Assembly: GCA_013397435.1 (NCBI GenBank)
Contig: VZRG01000281.1
Coordinates: 558,001 to 622,000 of the forward strand
Direction of reading: 5' to 3'
From: Erythrocercus mccallii
Taxonomy: Eukaryota; Chordata; Aves; Passeriformes; Dicruridae
Length of the DNA stretch: 64,000 nt
In this document: positions 11,801 to 25,660 of the stretch, piece after piece
How positions within the stretch are numbered: the stretch's first letter is position 1
Layout of the letters: every line of letters begins with the position of its first letter
Position numbers and translations under genes: made by a program
The notes under the pieces: generated by a model
What the model was told of the DNA's origin: nothing
The model's database searches: none
Seen by the model: the letters and a program-made list of their open reading frames with translations, nothing else

Positions 11801-13683
11801 TGCTTCAGATGCAGGGACCTTGTTAAATCCCTATGTAAAGGAGCATTTTAATTCAGAAAGCTGAATCCTATTGCCTAAACTTTGATTAATTTTAGGGTTG
11901 CATCTGCTTTTATTGTTCACACTCTTCCTTTTGAAAATCACTGCCCATCTATACATGTTGAAAGAGAGCATTTATTTGATTGCAATGATTTTCCTCCCCA
12001 ACAACCATTTATTGACTTACCTTGAATTACAGAATTAGAAAACAGCTGACTGTGAGGTTATGGAAGTAAATACTGCATTGCACAATGAAGTGAAAAGTAA
12101 CTGGCATTAAAAAATCCACCCTGAGCCTTTGCTGGGTGGTACATAGGAACTAGAATTTGTTTCTGTACAGCACAGCTGGTGTTTGACATGTCATGTGGAA
12201 GGTCAGCATGCACTTTCAGCTAATGTACAGGTGCCACATTTTCCTTTGCTTGACCTTTCCTGGGTTTCAAATCTGGTTTAATCCCTCCCTCGAGGGAGCA
12301 GCATACCAGCAATAATCACTTAATTTATGCCCACCCACAAGTGACCACAGGGGAAGTATAGAAGAAAAACTTTCTATTGCTTTAATTGTGGAATAAGAGA
12401 GATTATGTTAGACATGGAAAAAGAGGGAGAGAATGAGAGAAAAACATGCATATGTTTTTTCCATGTTAGGATTGGTGTATCCTCCAGGCAATTATTAAAA
12501 TAGCTAAGAGTATTTGGGCATGTCTAGCTGGCAGGGAAAAACAGAGACATTGTAGATGGTAGAGAAGAAAAAAGGTTTGCCTCTCATTTATGAAGAATGG
12601 TATTTGGCATTTGAAATGCACCTTGCAACTGCAGGCAGAAACAGCAACATTTCACCTGACAAGTTTCTTGTAGCAAGAGTTAGAACCCTAAACCTTTGGC
12701 TATTTCATTTGTTTCAATTTGCTCCTACCTACAAAGATCCCAAAGAGTAATTTCTGAAAAGGTATTTTTTCATCTGGAACCTTTGTCAGAATGAAATCTT
12801 CCAGGTAGTTCTAAAATCACAGATGACTTTTACCTGTATACTGCATTGTTCATCTAATGGATTTCTATGTAAGTAAGTGGAAAGATATTCTAAAACACCA
12901 GTCATTTTCTATTTTACAAGCTTTACAAGTGCTTTAAATGTTACTCAACTGTATCTCCCAACTACTGATTTCTTTATCCTTTTTTGTTTTTCTTTTCTCT
13001 AATAGCTGCTTTTAAAAAGCTATTTACAGATTATTTTTTTTTTTTTGGTCAGTCTTGCTCTGGCCAATTTGGAAAGCAACTGCAGCTTAAAAAACAATAA
13101 TTTGCAATGTCACTGGGACATTCAGAGAATTTAAAAATGTGACTTTAATAGAGGTTACTACATTAAAAAAACCCAAACAAAACATTGTAGAAAAAAAGCT
13201 CCTTACCTTTTCAAGTTTCAAAACAAATGTGTCCTTGACAAATGCTTGAAGAGTAGCTACAAAAGAAAAACTTGCCTTAGATAGGAAAAACGAAGCTGCT
13301 AAAAACAGGTGATGCAGACACAGTACTGCAGGGTCTTGCAAGATAAATAGGGGAGCGGTGTTTAGGACCACCTGCTTCCATTGGCAAGTCATCCTGCGGG
13401 CCCCCATGGAGCTAGGACCTTCAAAGAAGTGGAAAAGCACCTAGGAAGATGTGTTAGCCCAATGTCCATACCTGGGGCAAAAGCCTGATCACTGCTCCCT
13501 GCCAGAGCGGCCTTTTGGAGCGGGTTTCCAAGGCCAGAAAGACATTATTCATTTTCATGTATGAATGTGGGGTTTTGTGAAGATGTGCCTTTGTTACAGG
13601 TATTTTCCAAAAGAGAGATCATATTTCATCCAATGTCATGTTGGAGAGAGGTGATAGGAGTGGGGGAACATGGAATGAGGAGG
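8868..13683. other. Non-coding stretch with simple repeats
   Basis: No gene recognised. A T-run (11186-11201) runs into (GTTT)n at 11202-11226. A 14-bp perfect palindrome CTCCCTCGAGGGAG lies at 12285-12298. Poly-T tracts occur near 13032-13046. The remainder shows no repeat family I can name. Confidence 0.55.
11186..11226. repeat. Poly-T and (GTTT)n simple repeat
   Basis: A run of about 16 T is followed by six GTTT units. On the minus strand this reads (AAAC)n then poly-A, but I see no retroposon body next to it, so I list it only as a simple repeat. Confidence 0.9.
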
Positions 13684-13827
13684 AGGAAGGAAGGAAGGAA
13701 GGAAGGAAGGAAGGAAGGAAGGAAGGAAGGAAGGAAGGAAGGAAGGAAGGAAGGAAGGAAGGNNNAGGAAGGAAGGAAGGAAGGAAGGAAGGAAGGAAGG
13801 AAGGAAGGAAGGAAGGAAGGAAGGAAG
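13684..13827. repeat. (GGAA)n microsatellite with a 3-base assembly gap
   Basis: A nearly pure GGAA tetranucleotide array. Positions 13763-13765 are N. The repeat changes phase across the gap (…GGAAGG, N, AGGAAGG…), so the gap length written as 3 cannot be right for an uninterrupted array. GGAA is the core of ETS-factor binding sites, so such arrays can bind ETS proteins; whether this one does is unknown. Confidence 0.97.
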
Positions 13828-16800
13828 ACAAACTGTCCTGGTCCCCTTGTTTGGAAGAAAGCTAGAAGGGGATGTTGTGGGTAATCCTCTTCCATGAAAT
13901 CAGGAGCGGGACTGTCCTCCATACCTTTTTTACAAGGCAAACTAGCTCTACTATTCTACTCCATCTCCAACTGTTTTATTTTGAGACTTATCAGGGAGTG
14001 GTTGAAAGACAAAGATCACAAGAAGTCTGTCAGGAATTTCTCAGTCCAGCCCCTTTTCTTTCCTCCTCCCAAACCTTGCCTATTCCTGTTTTATTTTAGA
14101 ATAAGGTTCACAGAGTTGGCTCAAGACAGCAATCAACTAGCAGAGCACAGCATGAAAACTATCCCAAAGGGCCTCCAAAGGCCAACTCTGCATCCAGGAA
14201 AGTGCCAAAAACCTTGGAACAATGGCCATGAGCAGCTGCAGTGGATTTCTGCCACCTCAACATTTCTCTGTAGATGAAGAGAATCTGAAAAAGGAGTAAC
14301 TATTACTTTGACCTTCCTTATGGATCAAATGTCATGGAATCCTAATTTTTCTTTAAAAGGGGCCAATTTCACTGAGATTTTAATTGGAAAGGACTGTGAT
14401 GCAACAGAGCAGAAATTAACCCACAGAATGCATAATTCACCTCATTTACAAAGGTTTTTATTGCTGGTCCCTTAGGCACTAAGCACAGCCCAGACAGTGT
14501 TTGGGATAAAAAATACCTGATTTCTCTTGTCTCTCATCAAATTCGTCTAGCACAGCCAGTACTTAGAAGGTTGCCATTCCCCAGAAAACTCCATGTGTGG
14601 TCCTTGTTTCTGTTCAGCAAAAAATCCAAACATTTTCAGGCAAAACCACCTAAGGTTATGCAATCCCAGGCTATTATCCCCGTATATTCTTAAGGTAGAA
14701 GAACACCTTGTTATGATGGAATTAGAAAAAAAACTGTATAGAAACACATTCCATTGCCCATCCATAGATGACCCACATCACCTAGGAGAAAATTATCTAT
14801 TACTCCCAGAGCGAAGCAGCAACTTCCATCTTTCCTCTATGTTCTTTCCTTGGGAGTGTCATGCCAAAAATATCTTTGCAAGGCTGCCACCTTTTTCTGT
14901 GGATGTGTTATCGCCATGAGAAGGTGTGGTATTGTGCAGCATGAGAGTCTTTCCTTGCCTTTGTTATGTGAGCAAAACAGGCTTGTCCAGGGGGCAAATG
15001 AGCTAAAAGCTCCATTCTGTCCTTGGCATATTAATTCATATCATCATCCTTGTTTCCTTTCAATTCCTTAAAAACATATATATGAAGTGGCTTAATCCAA
15101 GCCTGATGATGTATGCACCCTGCTCAATTCTTTTACTTGATCCAGAGCTGCTGCTAACTCCATCATTTGCATGGAGATTGAGATGCTGGAGCAAGCTGCT
15201 TCTGCTCCTGTAGTGCCACAACTTTTTCTGGTATGTCCTTACTGTTCATGTAATCTGTGTCTGCCCTCCACCTGTGAAATGGATGTAATAATCTCTGACT
15301 CATAGGTAGGATAAACTTCCCTGTATGTTTGAGGGCCCATGGACATGACACTGGCTTGTAACAGCCTAAACCTAGCAGCAAAGTAGCTGAAGCACCCAAT
15401 GCTGCAGCACATGAAGGGCAGCAGGGTGAGTGCAAAGTGCTTGGCTCCTGGCATTCAGTGCACAGGTTTCTCCTGAGGTCATAATGGTGAGAGGGAAATC
15501 CTTCCAGGGGAATTTTGAATAACAGAAACAGAAAACATCAGCCTTGTAAGGCACAGATGGAATACCTCAGGCACAACCTCTCCTACCCACTTCAGCCATA
15601 TTTCTGCTGCTGTGTGAAGCTGGAGTCCACAAGCAGAGAGAGAACCTCTGGGCTTTTCAAATATTTGGTTCTGTGTATTACTCTGCAACCTGCTCTTACT
15701 TACCAAGCTTCAGTTTGAAATATGGTGCTGAAATAAAGCTCAAAGAAGAACTAAAGCTGGAAAAAAGTCAAAGCTCTAATTAGCAGTCCACAGCCTACAG
15801 CAAAGTAATAACCTGGCTGTGCACCTTCCTATTCCATCCACCTCTCTAGCTGCAGAGCTCTTGCACACAGTCAGCCCACCCTAAGTCATCTCATAATTTT
15901 TCTTGCTTTGAATTCAGTGTCTCACAGTTTCTTCTCAGCTCTTCATGCATCTGTGCTGATCAATTAGGTGTTCAGTAAAGACAGCCACCAGTCATTGCAC
16001 TTCACGCTCTTATACGCAGTGCTCTTGCTTGTAAAAATTGGTAACCCACCCAGGCTGATACTTAGGACAGCCAGTAAACATGTCCTCACCAGTGACTAAT
16101 GAGGGGTGATTCTGCACACACTAATGGATGCCTATATTGAGATAGATGCATTTTATTACATCAGGCTTTATACCACTTCCTCTGGGATAAATTTTATAGA
16201 TGCAGTAAGGTTTTTACAGCATCTGAGAAGAGTCAAGTACTGAAAGGTAGATTTATACACCTTCTAATTTTGCAAATAGAGTGTACAATCAGTGGTCAGT
16301 GGAGTTCTAAATGACCTCCCTGAGGTTTTTACCCTTTTAACTGCAGAAATGTAAGTCCTGAAGAGTGCAGAAATAAAATACATAACATGATAAAAATTTA
16401 AAAAGGGGAACATTTAGGTTTTTTATACTCATTCCTATAAACTTAATTCAGCTCTTCATTCAAAAGAGGTCTATAGATACAATCCAAGATTGTTGTTTTA
16501 ATTCATACCATGTTCATTGTGTTATGTGGTGTTATTTTTATAGTGGTCACAGATAGTTGGCTATTAACTTTAATCACTAGTGGAAGTTCATCTTTTGAAG
16601 TTATTCCTAGCTTCCTTTCGTTGGTGTCTAAGTAATGAAAATTTCTTGAGCCTGACTTATTTGTCATCTAGAAAGTACAGACTTTGAGATGGGTTACCAC
16701 TTAAGCTATGGCCACCTAAATTGCATGGAAGTATAATTAATGACCAGCTTTAATGACCTTTGAACTGGGCAATGAAAACTTAGTTTTTATAGAATCAAAC

Positions 16801-19800
16801 CAGCCAAATTCTGATCTACTTTTTCTGTACATAGGAGCTGAACTACATGGGAGGTAAATTTCTGAAACTGATAGCAAAATTTAGTCCAAGACCTGGGTAA
16901 TCATTGACTTATCCAGAAGAAACAGCAGGCGAATGTCTGATTTACCTTTTGTGCTGGTGTAATGTTTTGCCTTTAATAGATTGATTTCTGATTCATACTG
17001 TTGTAACTAAGAGGAAAGTCTGTTTTCAAGGTGGAAGGGGAGTTTATTATGACGAATGATGAGGGAGGCTTTCAAAATTCTCTAAGCAATTAATTAACCC
17101 ACAACTTCAAACCATAGATATTCCTCACACAGTTTTCTAGGATTTACTCCAATATTATTTTAAAAGTCTCCAACACACAGCCTTTTCCCATTCCTGTGAG
17201 CAACTCCTGTGCCATCTTAAAGATGGAATCATCTACAAGATACCCCAGCTGCTTCCTTGAAAATGTTACTTCTCCCCATCTCATCACATTTGTAGCCCTC
17301 ATGGAATAGTGTTTATTCTCCAGTTGCTCTGCTCAGCCCCAAGGAGAGAAGTGGTGGGAGAGGACTGTTCTGAGTAGGACAGGCTACCTGTCTGCAGAAG
17401 TGTGTCACCCTGCAACACAGAAAGTTCTCTAGATGACCCTGCTGCTCCTGGGTGGGAAAACAGATTTTGGAAGCCCTAACCCGAAGATAGAAGTGACTTG
17501 GAAAGCAAGTTGGACCCATTGAAGGTCAGGAGGAAAAAGAATCTGCCTCTAAAACACCAGAAAGAAAACACTAGGGCATGAGCTGGTCATACAGGGGGAA
17601 CACATGTGGCAGGCTTTTGCCTGGGAGCAGGCAGAACCAAGTACCCCAGGACTGAGGAGCAGCATGCTGAGCTGTGTTGCCCAGAAACAAGATGTCTCCT
17701 GTCCTCTGGTAGTTCCTTTTGTACCTGAGAGGCAGCATCTCCCACTGGGTTTCTACATCCCACTTAGCCTTTACACTGGGAAAGAAATGTTAACGATTGG
17801 GTGCACACCCATCCTACCTCCAGCACACATGAGAGTCTGACAGCATCAGTAGTTCTACTAATGTTTTGCCAGAAGGTTGGAGCTAATGTATGCTTCAAGT
17901 CAAACATGTCTTATACAGCAGCTTTAAAAATCTGCTTTCCTCTTTTTATTGCTCTTCTATCAGTTTAGCACAGACAAACCCTCTCTTGCTCTTTAACTTA
18001 AGAGCCTCTGAGGTATCCTCTAGTCTGTGTCACCACCCTTTGTGAAGAGTCTTTCCCTTCTTTAATGATGGTCCTTGGATCTCCCCAAGTAGCTGACACT
18101 GGGGAAATAAAAAGGAGACCCCATGCAGGAGAAGCCCACAGCTTTCATTTATGTGCCATTAAGAGACATGTCCACCCTGTTGAGTTTTAATGGCTCCAGC
18201 TATTCTTTCCGTAGACCCCCATACCAAGAGAGAGGACTTCAAACAATGCAAAGGTCTTTGGTCATATCCAGTCTATTTCTACAAACATGTGCAGGATAAA
18301 GGATCTCAGCTGAAACTATCCAAGAGCTTCAGACAGTCCAGACACTTCTTCCACACAGATGTGCTTTTCATCCCACTCATGAAAACTTTCCTTCACCAGG
18401 GCTTAAATTCTGGCCCTGTAGGAGCCAATTAAGCACTCTGTTGCTGAATTCAGCAGGAGCCAGATCTCTGCCCAGATGTTCCTCCTTTGTTTTAACATCT
18501 CCCTGCACTCCTGGGCTCCTATTGCCACTTTGTTGTGCTTCCCTTCACACACTTCATTCCTTTTCTTCTCCCCGATTGACAAACAACTATTTCTGGCAAG
18601 CAGCGGAAGCAGCAGAGGATGCTTGTTGGTATCCTTGCCAGCTGATGTTTCCATCAAGTGGGTCAGTGTTGTGACTAGTGCAATCCTTCTGGGGGATACT
18701 GTGCCCTCATTCATGACAACAATCGGCCTCTCAAAACCCCTCACATAAAATAGCTGGCAAGAGCATCCTGTTATCTCTCTTTTTTGGCTGCGCATAGCTG
18801 GTACAGGCTACTCTGCCTCATGCATGCTGTGCACTGGCTACAGCTATGTGAAGATTTCAATTCCGTTCTTCAATTGCTTTTTCTGCTGGGTCTGATCTAA
18901 TTGCTGTCAGGATGCATAGCTGGCACTTCAAGTGGTAATGGGAAGACCTAGGAAATGCTTTTGAGCCTTAAAATCTCCTTAGGAAAGATTCTTCCACTTT
19001 CAGAAAAATTGCTAATCTTCTAAAACTTGTAAAAATAATTGGTCAATGTGGAAGAGAACTTAGACTGTAATACTAATGTGCTGAAATTCAATCACTGTGC
19101 ACACCATGGCATCACTTCAACAGATACAGCTTAGCAAGCATTAGATTTACAGCCTTTTTTTCCAGCTTGGTCTGCAGAGATACATTCTTCAGCAGTTCTC
19201 GGGACTTTCCTGGATTATTCTCAGCCAGACAAATCTCATATGTCTCCCTTTCCAACCCTAATAGATTTTCACATACAGTTCCATTCTCTGGATGTATTTG
19301 CCTCCTTTGGCATTAGGACCTCAACCTTCATTTTCCCTAAAAGTTTTGGCAATTGTCAGGGAATTGTCCTGAAAAGTAATAGATGGACAAATAGTTTATT
19401 CAAGACCAAGTGTTGCACATGTGAGAGTGAGATTATTGTGGTCATTCTCAGTTTCTTTCCTTGGTGGGTGTGACAAGCTGATAATTTATTTTGGTACAAA
19501 GAGCAATTAATGGAGATACTGTGAACTCCTGGTTGGATCACTTAAGTGTTTCCCTGGGACCAGCTATAACTGTTTCAGGTAATTGGAACACGTAATGGGT
19601 GTAATTAAACACACAGCTCTTAGCAGCTAATTCCTATACCTGGTCTTTGAACTATGCCAATTTAGGAGCTATAATATATGCTGTACCTCTGGCAAGACTT
19701 AGCAATAAATGTCCAAGGAAACCTCTTGAGCACATAGAGCATAAAAGTCTCAGTCTGTTCAAGGGCTACTGACACACTCAAAGGTAAGATACCAATGTGA

Positions 19801-22800
19801 TGACCTTGAGTTGAGACTCAATGTGATGAAATCAAAACCATGAAATTTAAAGGGAAGATAGCAATTTCCACTACGTAAGCATAGAAGGATGCCTTAAAGA
19901 GTGATTAATGTGGCATCCCATTAGCTTTAAGTACTACAGAACATCTGGTATATTTCCCCCTTGACTACAAATTTCTGAGCACTGGTGTTATGTCATCTCA
20001 CAGTACTTATTTTCTCCCTGTCTCTATAATTCATCCCAGCAATTGTTGTTCATATGGAAGTAATTATATAAATGTACTTGATTAAATTAGGTTTCATCTA
20101 GTACAGTTTTGGGTTTTTTTAAATATGAGCATTTCCCCTCCAAAAATAACTCAGAGGAACTGGTGTATATATTGTACCACATGATGGAGATTAGAGTCCC
20201 TCAGCTCTTCTAAGGCAGCACACCTAGGGCTCAAATCCTGTACCTGGAGTCAATCCATTGGGCTCCTCTCACAGAGGTACCTGGGCAAAATTTAGTTCAT
20301 GGAAGCAGTCAGCTTACAGAAATTTTAGTGAAATTCTGGAAACTGGCATTATTGGTTCAACTTTTGCTGATTGGCAACCCTTGGAGGTTTAATCTCTCTC
20401 AAAAGTCAGTCAGAGAGTGATAAAGACCAGACTGCACGGCACAGTGACCTTGGGCTCTCTCTTCTGTTACCATATCTTGGGTGCTTTAACACTGAGCAGA
20501 TTGGGTCCAAGTGTAAGAGGATAAAGTCAGAGTGATTAGGGATTTGTCCCGTGACTTCAGCACTGTTGGATCCTATTGAACGCCCGTAAAAGCCCTCATG
20601 AATTATGGATGTAACTGTGCATGCCAACACATTTTTGAAATGTTAATTTTTTGATGTCTCAAAGTAGATTTAAAGAAAACCAAAATAAGCCACCACCTCA
20701 AGGAAGGAATATGTGTTGCAATATGAATTACAGTCTTTATGATTTCCCTGGCTCCTACCTTATTAGTGTGGATCAGAACGGTATCTGGAGGGAGCCACAG
20801 CAGGGGCAAGGAGTGGCTCCCAATCCTCTCAGTCCTTTTATGACTGTGCTCAACACTCAGCCCTCCATGTCATGCTAAAATCGTTCATTTTGGAGCATTA
20901 CAGAATGAATTTTCTTAGAATACCCACCACTTGGAGCATCTCCCTCTTTCTCCCCTACCTCTATTTCGAAGAACCAAATAAAGGAAACACCTTCTGTACA
21001 GGGCTGATTGCATTTCACTCCTAACCACCCACTCTCCTCTCCTCAGTCAGGCTGACCTGACTTCACTTGGGTGCTAGACAAATCTCAGTGTGCAAGTGCT
21101 GCCTGAAGGAACAGGAGGTGGGAGGAGGAGATGAACATACCAAAACTAGGATATTTAACCACGAGTCCCTCATTGCTGCACTCACTAAAGCAGGAGTGAC
21201 AGAAGGCATAGGGAAAGGGAGAGGGGATCCTTCGCTCCACAGGCACTTGAAGTAACTTGTGCTTTTTTTGTATTCCCAGAGCGGCAGTGGTGGGGCCATT
21301 GCACTAAGCTGGAAACAGCCCCACACAGTGTATTTTGAAGGGGATTTTTGGTTTCTTTGAATGCTACTGGCTGTCTTTCACCATCTCATCCCAAGTATAC
21401 TTCTAAATAGGAACAGTCCCAAGTGTACTTTTAAATAGGAACTGTTCCTGGAATGTGTGAGTTGCAGGTTGTTCCCTCACATAGGCTTGAGCTGTGATTC
21501 TCCACTGAAAGAAAAACTGCTTCACCCTCCTCAAGGAGAACAGGAAAATGGCTCCAGAGAGGAGCTGCCTCTCCCACTGAGCCACTTGCCTTTGCAATGT
21601 GGTACAAGAAAGGGTGGGGAATATAGCACAGATAAACATAGACCACCTGAAGCATCTATATCCTGGGCTTGCCCTGCATCCCAGTTTCTCATCCTGCAAA
21701 GTGGGGAGAATGGTACTGTGCCATCTCCCTTCTGGTGGGCTGTAAGAGAGTGCGCATTTCCACCCTGCTTTGTGCTCTGGGCACCAGTTAACTGTGTACA
21801 TTATTATGCACCCAGACAGACCTTACCTTTCCTTTTTCCCCACAGCTGCAGCTGGAGGATAAATACCCTGATTCTGATTTATCTTATCTGTATATCACAC
21901 ACCTTTAAATAACAGATGGAACCTTTGGTATACCTCAAGTTCAAATAGGCCCTATAAAAATGCTCTTTTCCACTGAAGAGATTCTTAGCTCCAGAGGAGA
22001 AAGGGTCCCCCATATCTTTAGAGGAGTTTTCTTACTATCTGTCATTTAATACAAAGCCAGATCTACTATCAGTGATATAATTAAGCCCTGTTAAGGGAGA
22101 TAAAGTTGGAGATGAATTACGTTTGGAATTCTCCATTCACCTTTTGGTCCCTAGGTCATCCAGAGGTCCTAGGTCACCCACATCTAGACAAAATACAGCA
22201 CCAGCCACCACGAAAATCTCAAGAAATCCTACTAATAGGATATAAGATTAATAGTAGGGAGAGAACACTGTAAGAAGTTTGGGTTTGGCTAAGCACACGC
22301 AAGGATGGCTGCTTATCTGAAATATATCCAAATGACTGTTGCCTAAAAACCATGAGCTTGGTAAGAATGTGCTTTTTAAGCTGACTTGTCTTAGCTTTTT
22401 GTTTTAGTTGGTCAAAAAGGGAAAATGTTGGGATTCCATATTAGGAAAAGGCCCAACAAGGAGATTGTTCTTTAGTAGAGACAAGCTGCTAACAAAGCTG
22501 GTTAAAGGCATGGATTTTCACTCATTCTGCACTGTGTTTAGGGCACACAGAACACTTCTATTACAATATGTTTTCAAGGCTGCACATTCATGCACTTGTA
22601 TTAGGAAATTCCCAGATTAAAATCATCCACACACCTTCAGTTCATCCCAGTCTATGCTGTGTTCACACTACCTCAGCCCCTGGATTCAGTGGATGATGTT
22701 CCCTTCAGGATGAGCTGTAGAGCACATTCCTGCCTCCATGCTGGTCCTGTGCAGTCCCTCACTTTATTTACCACCCAGCACTGCAGGAAGAATCATTCAT

Positions 22801-25059
22801 ATCTTCATGAGTCCTCCTGCAAAATTTACAGTCAGCAGTGAATTTCTTCACAGCTGTTTAGAAACAGCCTTTCACAATAAGTCTTATAAATGAAAAGCAA
22901 TTCAGCACCTTTCTACATGTAAGGAATACAAGCCAAAAAGAGATGGAGGAAAAAGCAAGTACTACAGTTACAGCTTCAAGTGTCCAGCACTTCTGCCAGT
23001 CAGACTGAAGGGGCTGCAGAAATAAACAGTCCCTAACCCTGTCAGAATAGGGGTTTGGAAGCATAAAGGAGGGTGTCTACTACATTTTTCTCTGAGAAAA
23101 ATGTAGATTTGAAACAGCAATGTTTTTTGCATAGTGTTTGTTGTGCTGCTGCTTTTGGATGTAAAAATCACTTTGTTGTTATTTTATTATCTTAAAAGGC
23201 AATTTTTAAATTCAACCTGAAATCTTGCTTTAAAATTATTTTGAAAACCATTAAGAAGATCTTACACCTAAATTTAAAGAAAAAGAAAAATTATTAATCA
23301 CTATGCTAGTTGACAGCCATGTGTGAGAAGTCTGGTTGAAGGGACAAGTTTAACACTGAACCAAGGTCCCAGACTTGGGAAGACATGAAATTTCTCCACA
23401 GGAGTCTTCAGTTGTCTTCAGCTTGTACTTTACAGTTTCTTCCAGTCCCCTACCTCACTGGTAACAGCTTTTCCAACTTCCCCAGACAACAAGGATGTGC
23501 AGCCAGGTTAACAAGCATGTTGCTGGCTCACCCAGAATCCTTCTCATGCAGAACAGGGGGGATGAATCCCTCTGAGACTCAGTGCAGTCTCCTTGCTGGC
23601 CCTCACACTAGGTTTTGGTCCCCTGAAAGCCAAAGCAGATGAGTAATAGGGAAAGGTTGCAGAGCAGCATCTGCCTGAGATCCTGCACTGCGTCATGGCT
23701 GAGGCATATCCTGGATGCACATCCATATCCCTCCATTCAGGTGAGCATCTGTTGCCCTTAACTTATGCCCCTTTCATAAGTTGTGTGGGCTCAGTGCAGG
23801 TGTGAGGAGGGGTGTCCATTCCCTGCTCCCCTGCCATTTGCCTAGGCAGAGACTCTGCTAGCATAAAACTGGGCTGTTTAAATTTCAAATCCACTCAGAG
23901 AAGTTGGGCAAAGCTGTGTTACTCCCTACAGCAGAGGACATGTTTGTTTGCAAGACTGACTCAGTATCAGTATTTCACACAGTAAATGATGGGACTAGGA
24001 AATAAATATTGGAGAGCAAAGGAAAGTTGCCAAGATGAGGCATTTCCTTGAGATGCTGAAGCCAGGGTTTACATATTTCAGAGTGTTTCTGTCCCTTTGT
24101 TCATAGACAAGATAAATTACAGGAGGACAGTTACTTTTCCTTTGGCAAACCCTCCTCCTCCCCAGACCCTCTTTCCCAAGTCCCTCTCCAGGGGTTTCAT
24201 CTGTGTTAAAATAGGTGAAGTAAGTTAGCACTTTCTGCAGGAGGTTAATTTTTGGAAACAAAGCCAGGCAGACTTTGTTCCCAGGAATCAGTGCTGTTGG
24301 CAGGATGCATGCTCATTCATGGCAGCTGCAAAACAAACCCTGTTCCCGCTAGCTGTTGTTACTATAAGAATGTAAAAGCTGTTCATTCACCACAGACAGG
24401 AACTAAAAAACAGCAGGTGCTCACTGGGGCAGCATTAGCATTCCTGCACAGGCTATTCCTAAATACAGTTAGGTCTTTTCCAGAATGAGCTCTGATTCAT
24501 TACATGGATGTAAATCTCCATGGTTAATAAAATAAATCAAACCAAAACAACATCCTTTTGCTTGAAAGGTGTGATGTGCCCTCACAGAGAGGAGTTTTCT
24601 AAGTTGGGAAGTTCTGCGGTGCCATGAAGGTGTGAAGAACTCCAGCTGCATGCTAAGTTGTGTTGCAGCATAAGAGCGAGGAAAACATGGCACATCCACC
24701 CCGGTGGACTCTGTGGTCTGATAGACAACACTCCTGGGATGAACTTGCCCTAGGGAATTTAAACAGACTCCTGACTGTGAGTGAGAACAGGAATGGATGC
24801 AGAGGTGTGCCCAGATTGAGCACATTGCTGTCCTGGAAACTACCATATTAGAACACAATCTTGTCATGTGCAACTGCCAAGCACTGCACCTGAAAGAGCA
24901 GAGTAACATAAAGTAGATTTGTTTCCATACGCAAGGTACCGAATACTGCCTTCCTTGATGTACATGCAGAGGATGTAACACATGGCAATAGAGCTTGGTG
25001 TCATGCAAGATGATTCACAGTTAGGAAGTGCTGTAACCATGTTTTCTCTTTCTTGTATC
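13828..25059. other. Long non-coding stretch, nothing recognised apart from small duplications
   Basis: I found no exon, RNA gene or named transposon in these 11 kb. The open frames are short, overlap on both strands and resemble nothing. The only internal structure noted is the 28-bp tandem duplication at 21390-21445, listed separately. Old, unrecognisable repeats may well be present. Confidence 0.5.
21390..21445. repeat. 28-bp tandem duplication (two copies)
   Basis: Two adjacent 28-bp copies, 21390-21417 and 21418-21445, both beginning CCCAAGT and containing TAAATAGGAAC, match at 25 of 28 positions. No third copy follows. Confidence 0.9.
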
Positions 25060-25660
25060 ATTTTGCATCAGGTCATTTCACTGCCAGCAATTGAACAGAT
25101 CCGCAAGCTGAGCAGGCAGGGGAAGCAGTAAAGCGAACACACATTAATAATGCTGGTAATGCCCCCATTAATGCCTGTCACTGCCAATCTCCAGCTCAGT
25201 GCAATTATCAAATGTCTGATGGGAAGAGTGATAGGCTCATGTCATGCAGCATGCAGCTTTTGAAAAGCAGTGAGGCAAGCCCAGTACATCTGAAGGGAAT
25301 TAATGGCAAATTGATGGCAGCCGGGCAATATTGAAGCAGCAGCCGGAACAGCTGTTGCTGAGGTTCTCCTGTTCTGTCATCCTATCTAAGCCAAGCAGAG
25401 GCTGCCAATGCATCCTGCACATGCAGGAAAACTGACCACCCTGCCTTGGCTGGCTCATTTGTGGTGGCTCCCTTGGCTTGAGCCATCTCTTCATTTTATT
25501 CTGAAGCTTGCTTGATTAAGCTGGCAGTTGGCTTTAATAACAGCCTTCCCCCTATTGCCCTCTCTTTTCCCTCCTCATTTCAGGATACAGTAAAAATTAT
25601 ACATAATCATTTGCCATGGCAGAGCTTAATTTTAACCCCTCCCCCCTGTTTCATGTCTCT
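25060..25660. promoter_or_regulatory. Candidate conserved or regulatory non-coding block (composition only)
   Basis: No repeat is visible here, and the block holds at least nine TAAT/ATTA homeodomain-type cores set in otherwise ordinary sequence (for example 25143-25175, 25299-25304, 25516-25535, 25600-25612). Such clustering with long unbroken single-copy sequence is typical of developmental enhancers in vertebrate gene deserts. This is an inference without any alignment. Confidence 0.25.

Noticed and set aside
13561..13940. Repetitive frames rich in Glu-Gly-Arg-Lys or Leu-Pro-Ser-Phe
   Set aside because: These are translations of the GGAA microsatellite in different frames.
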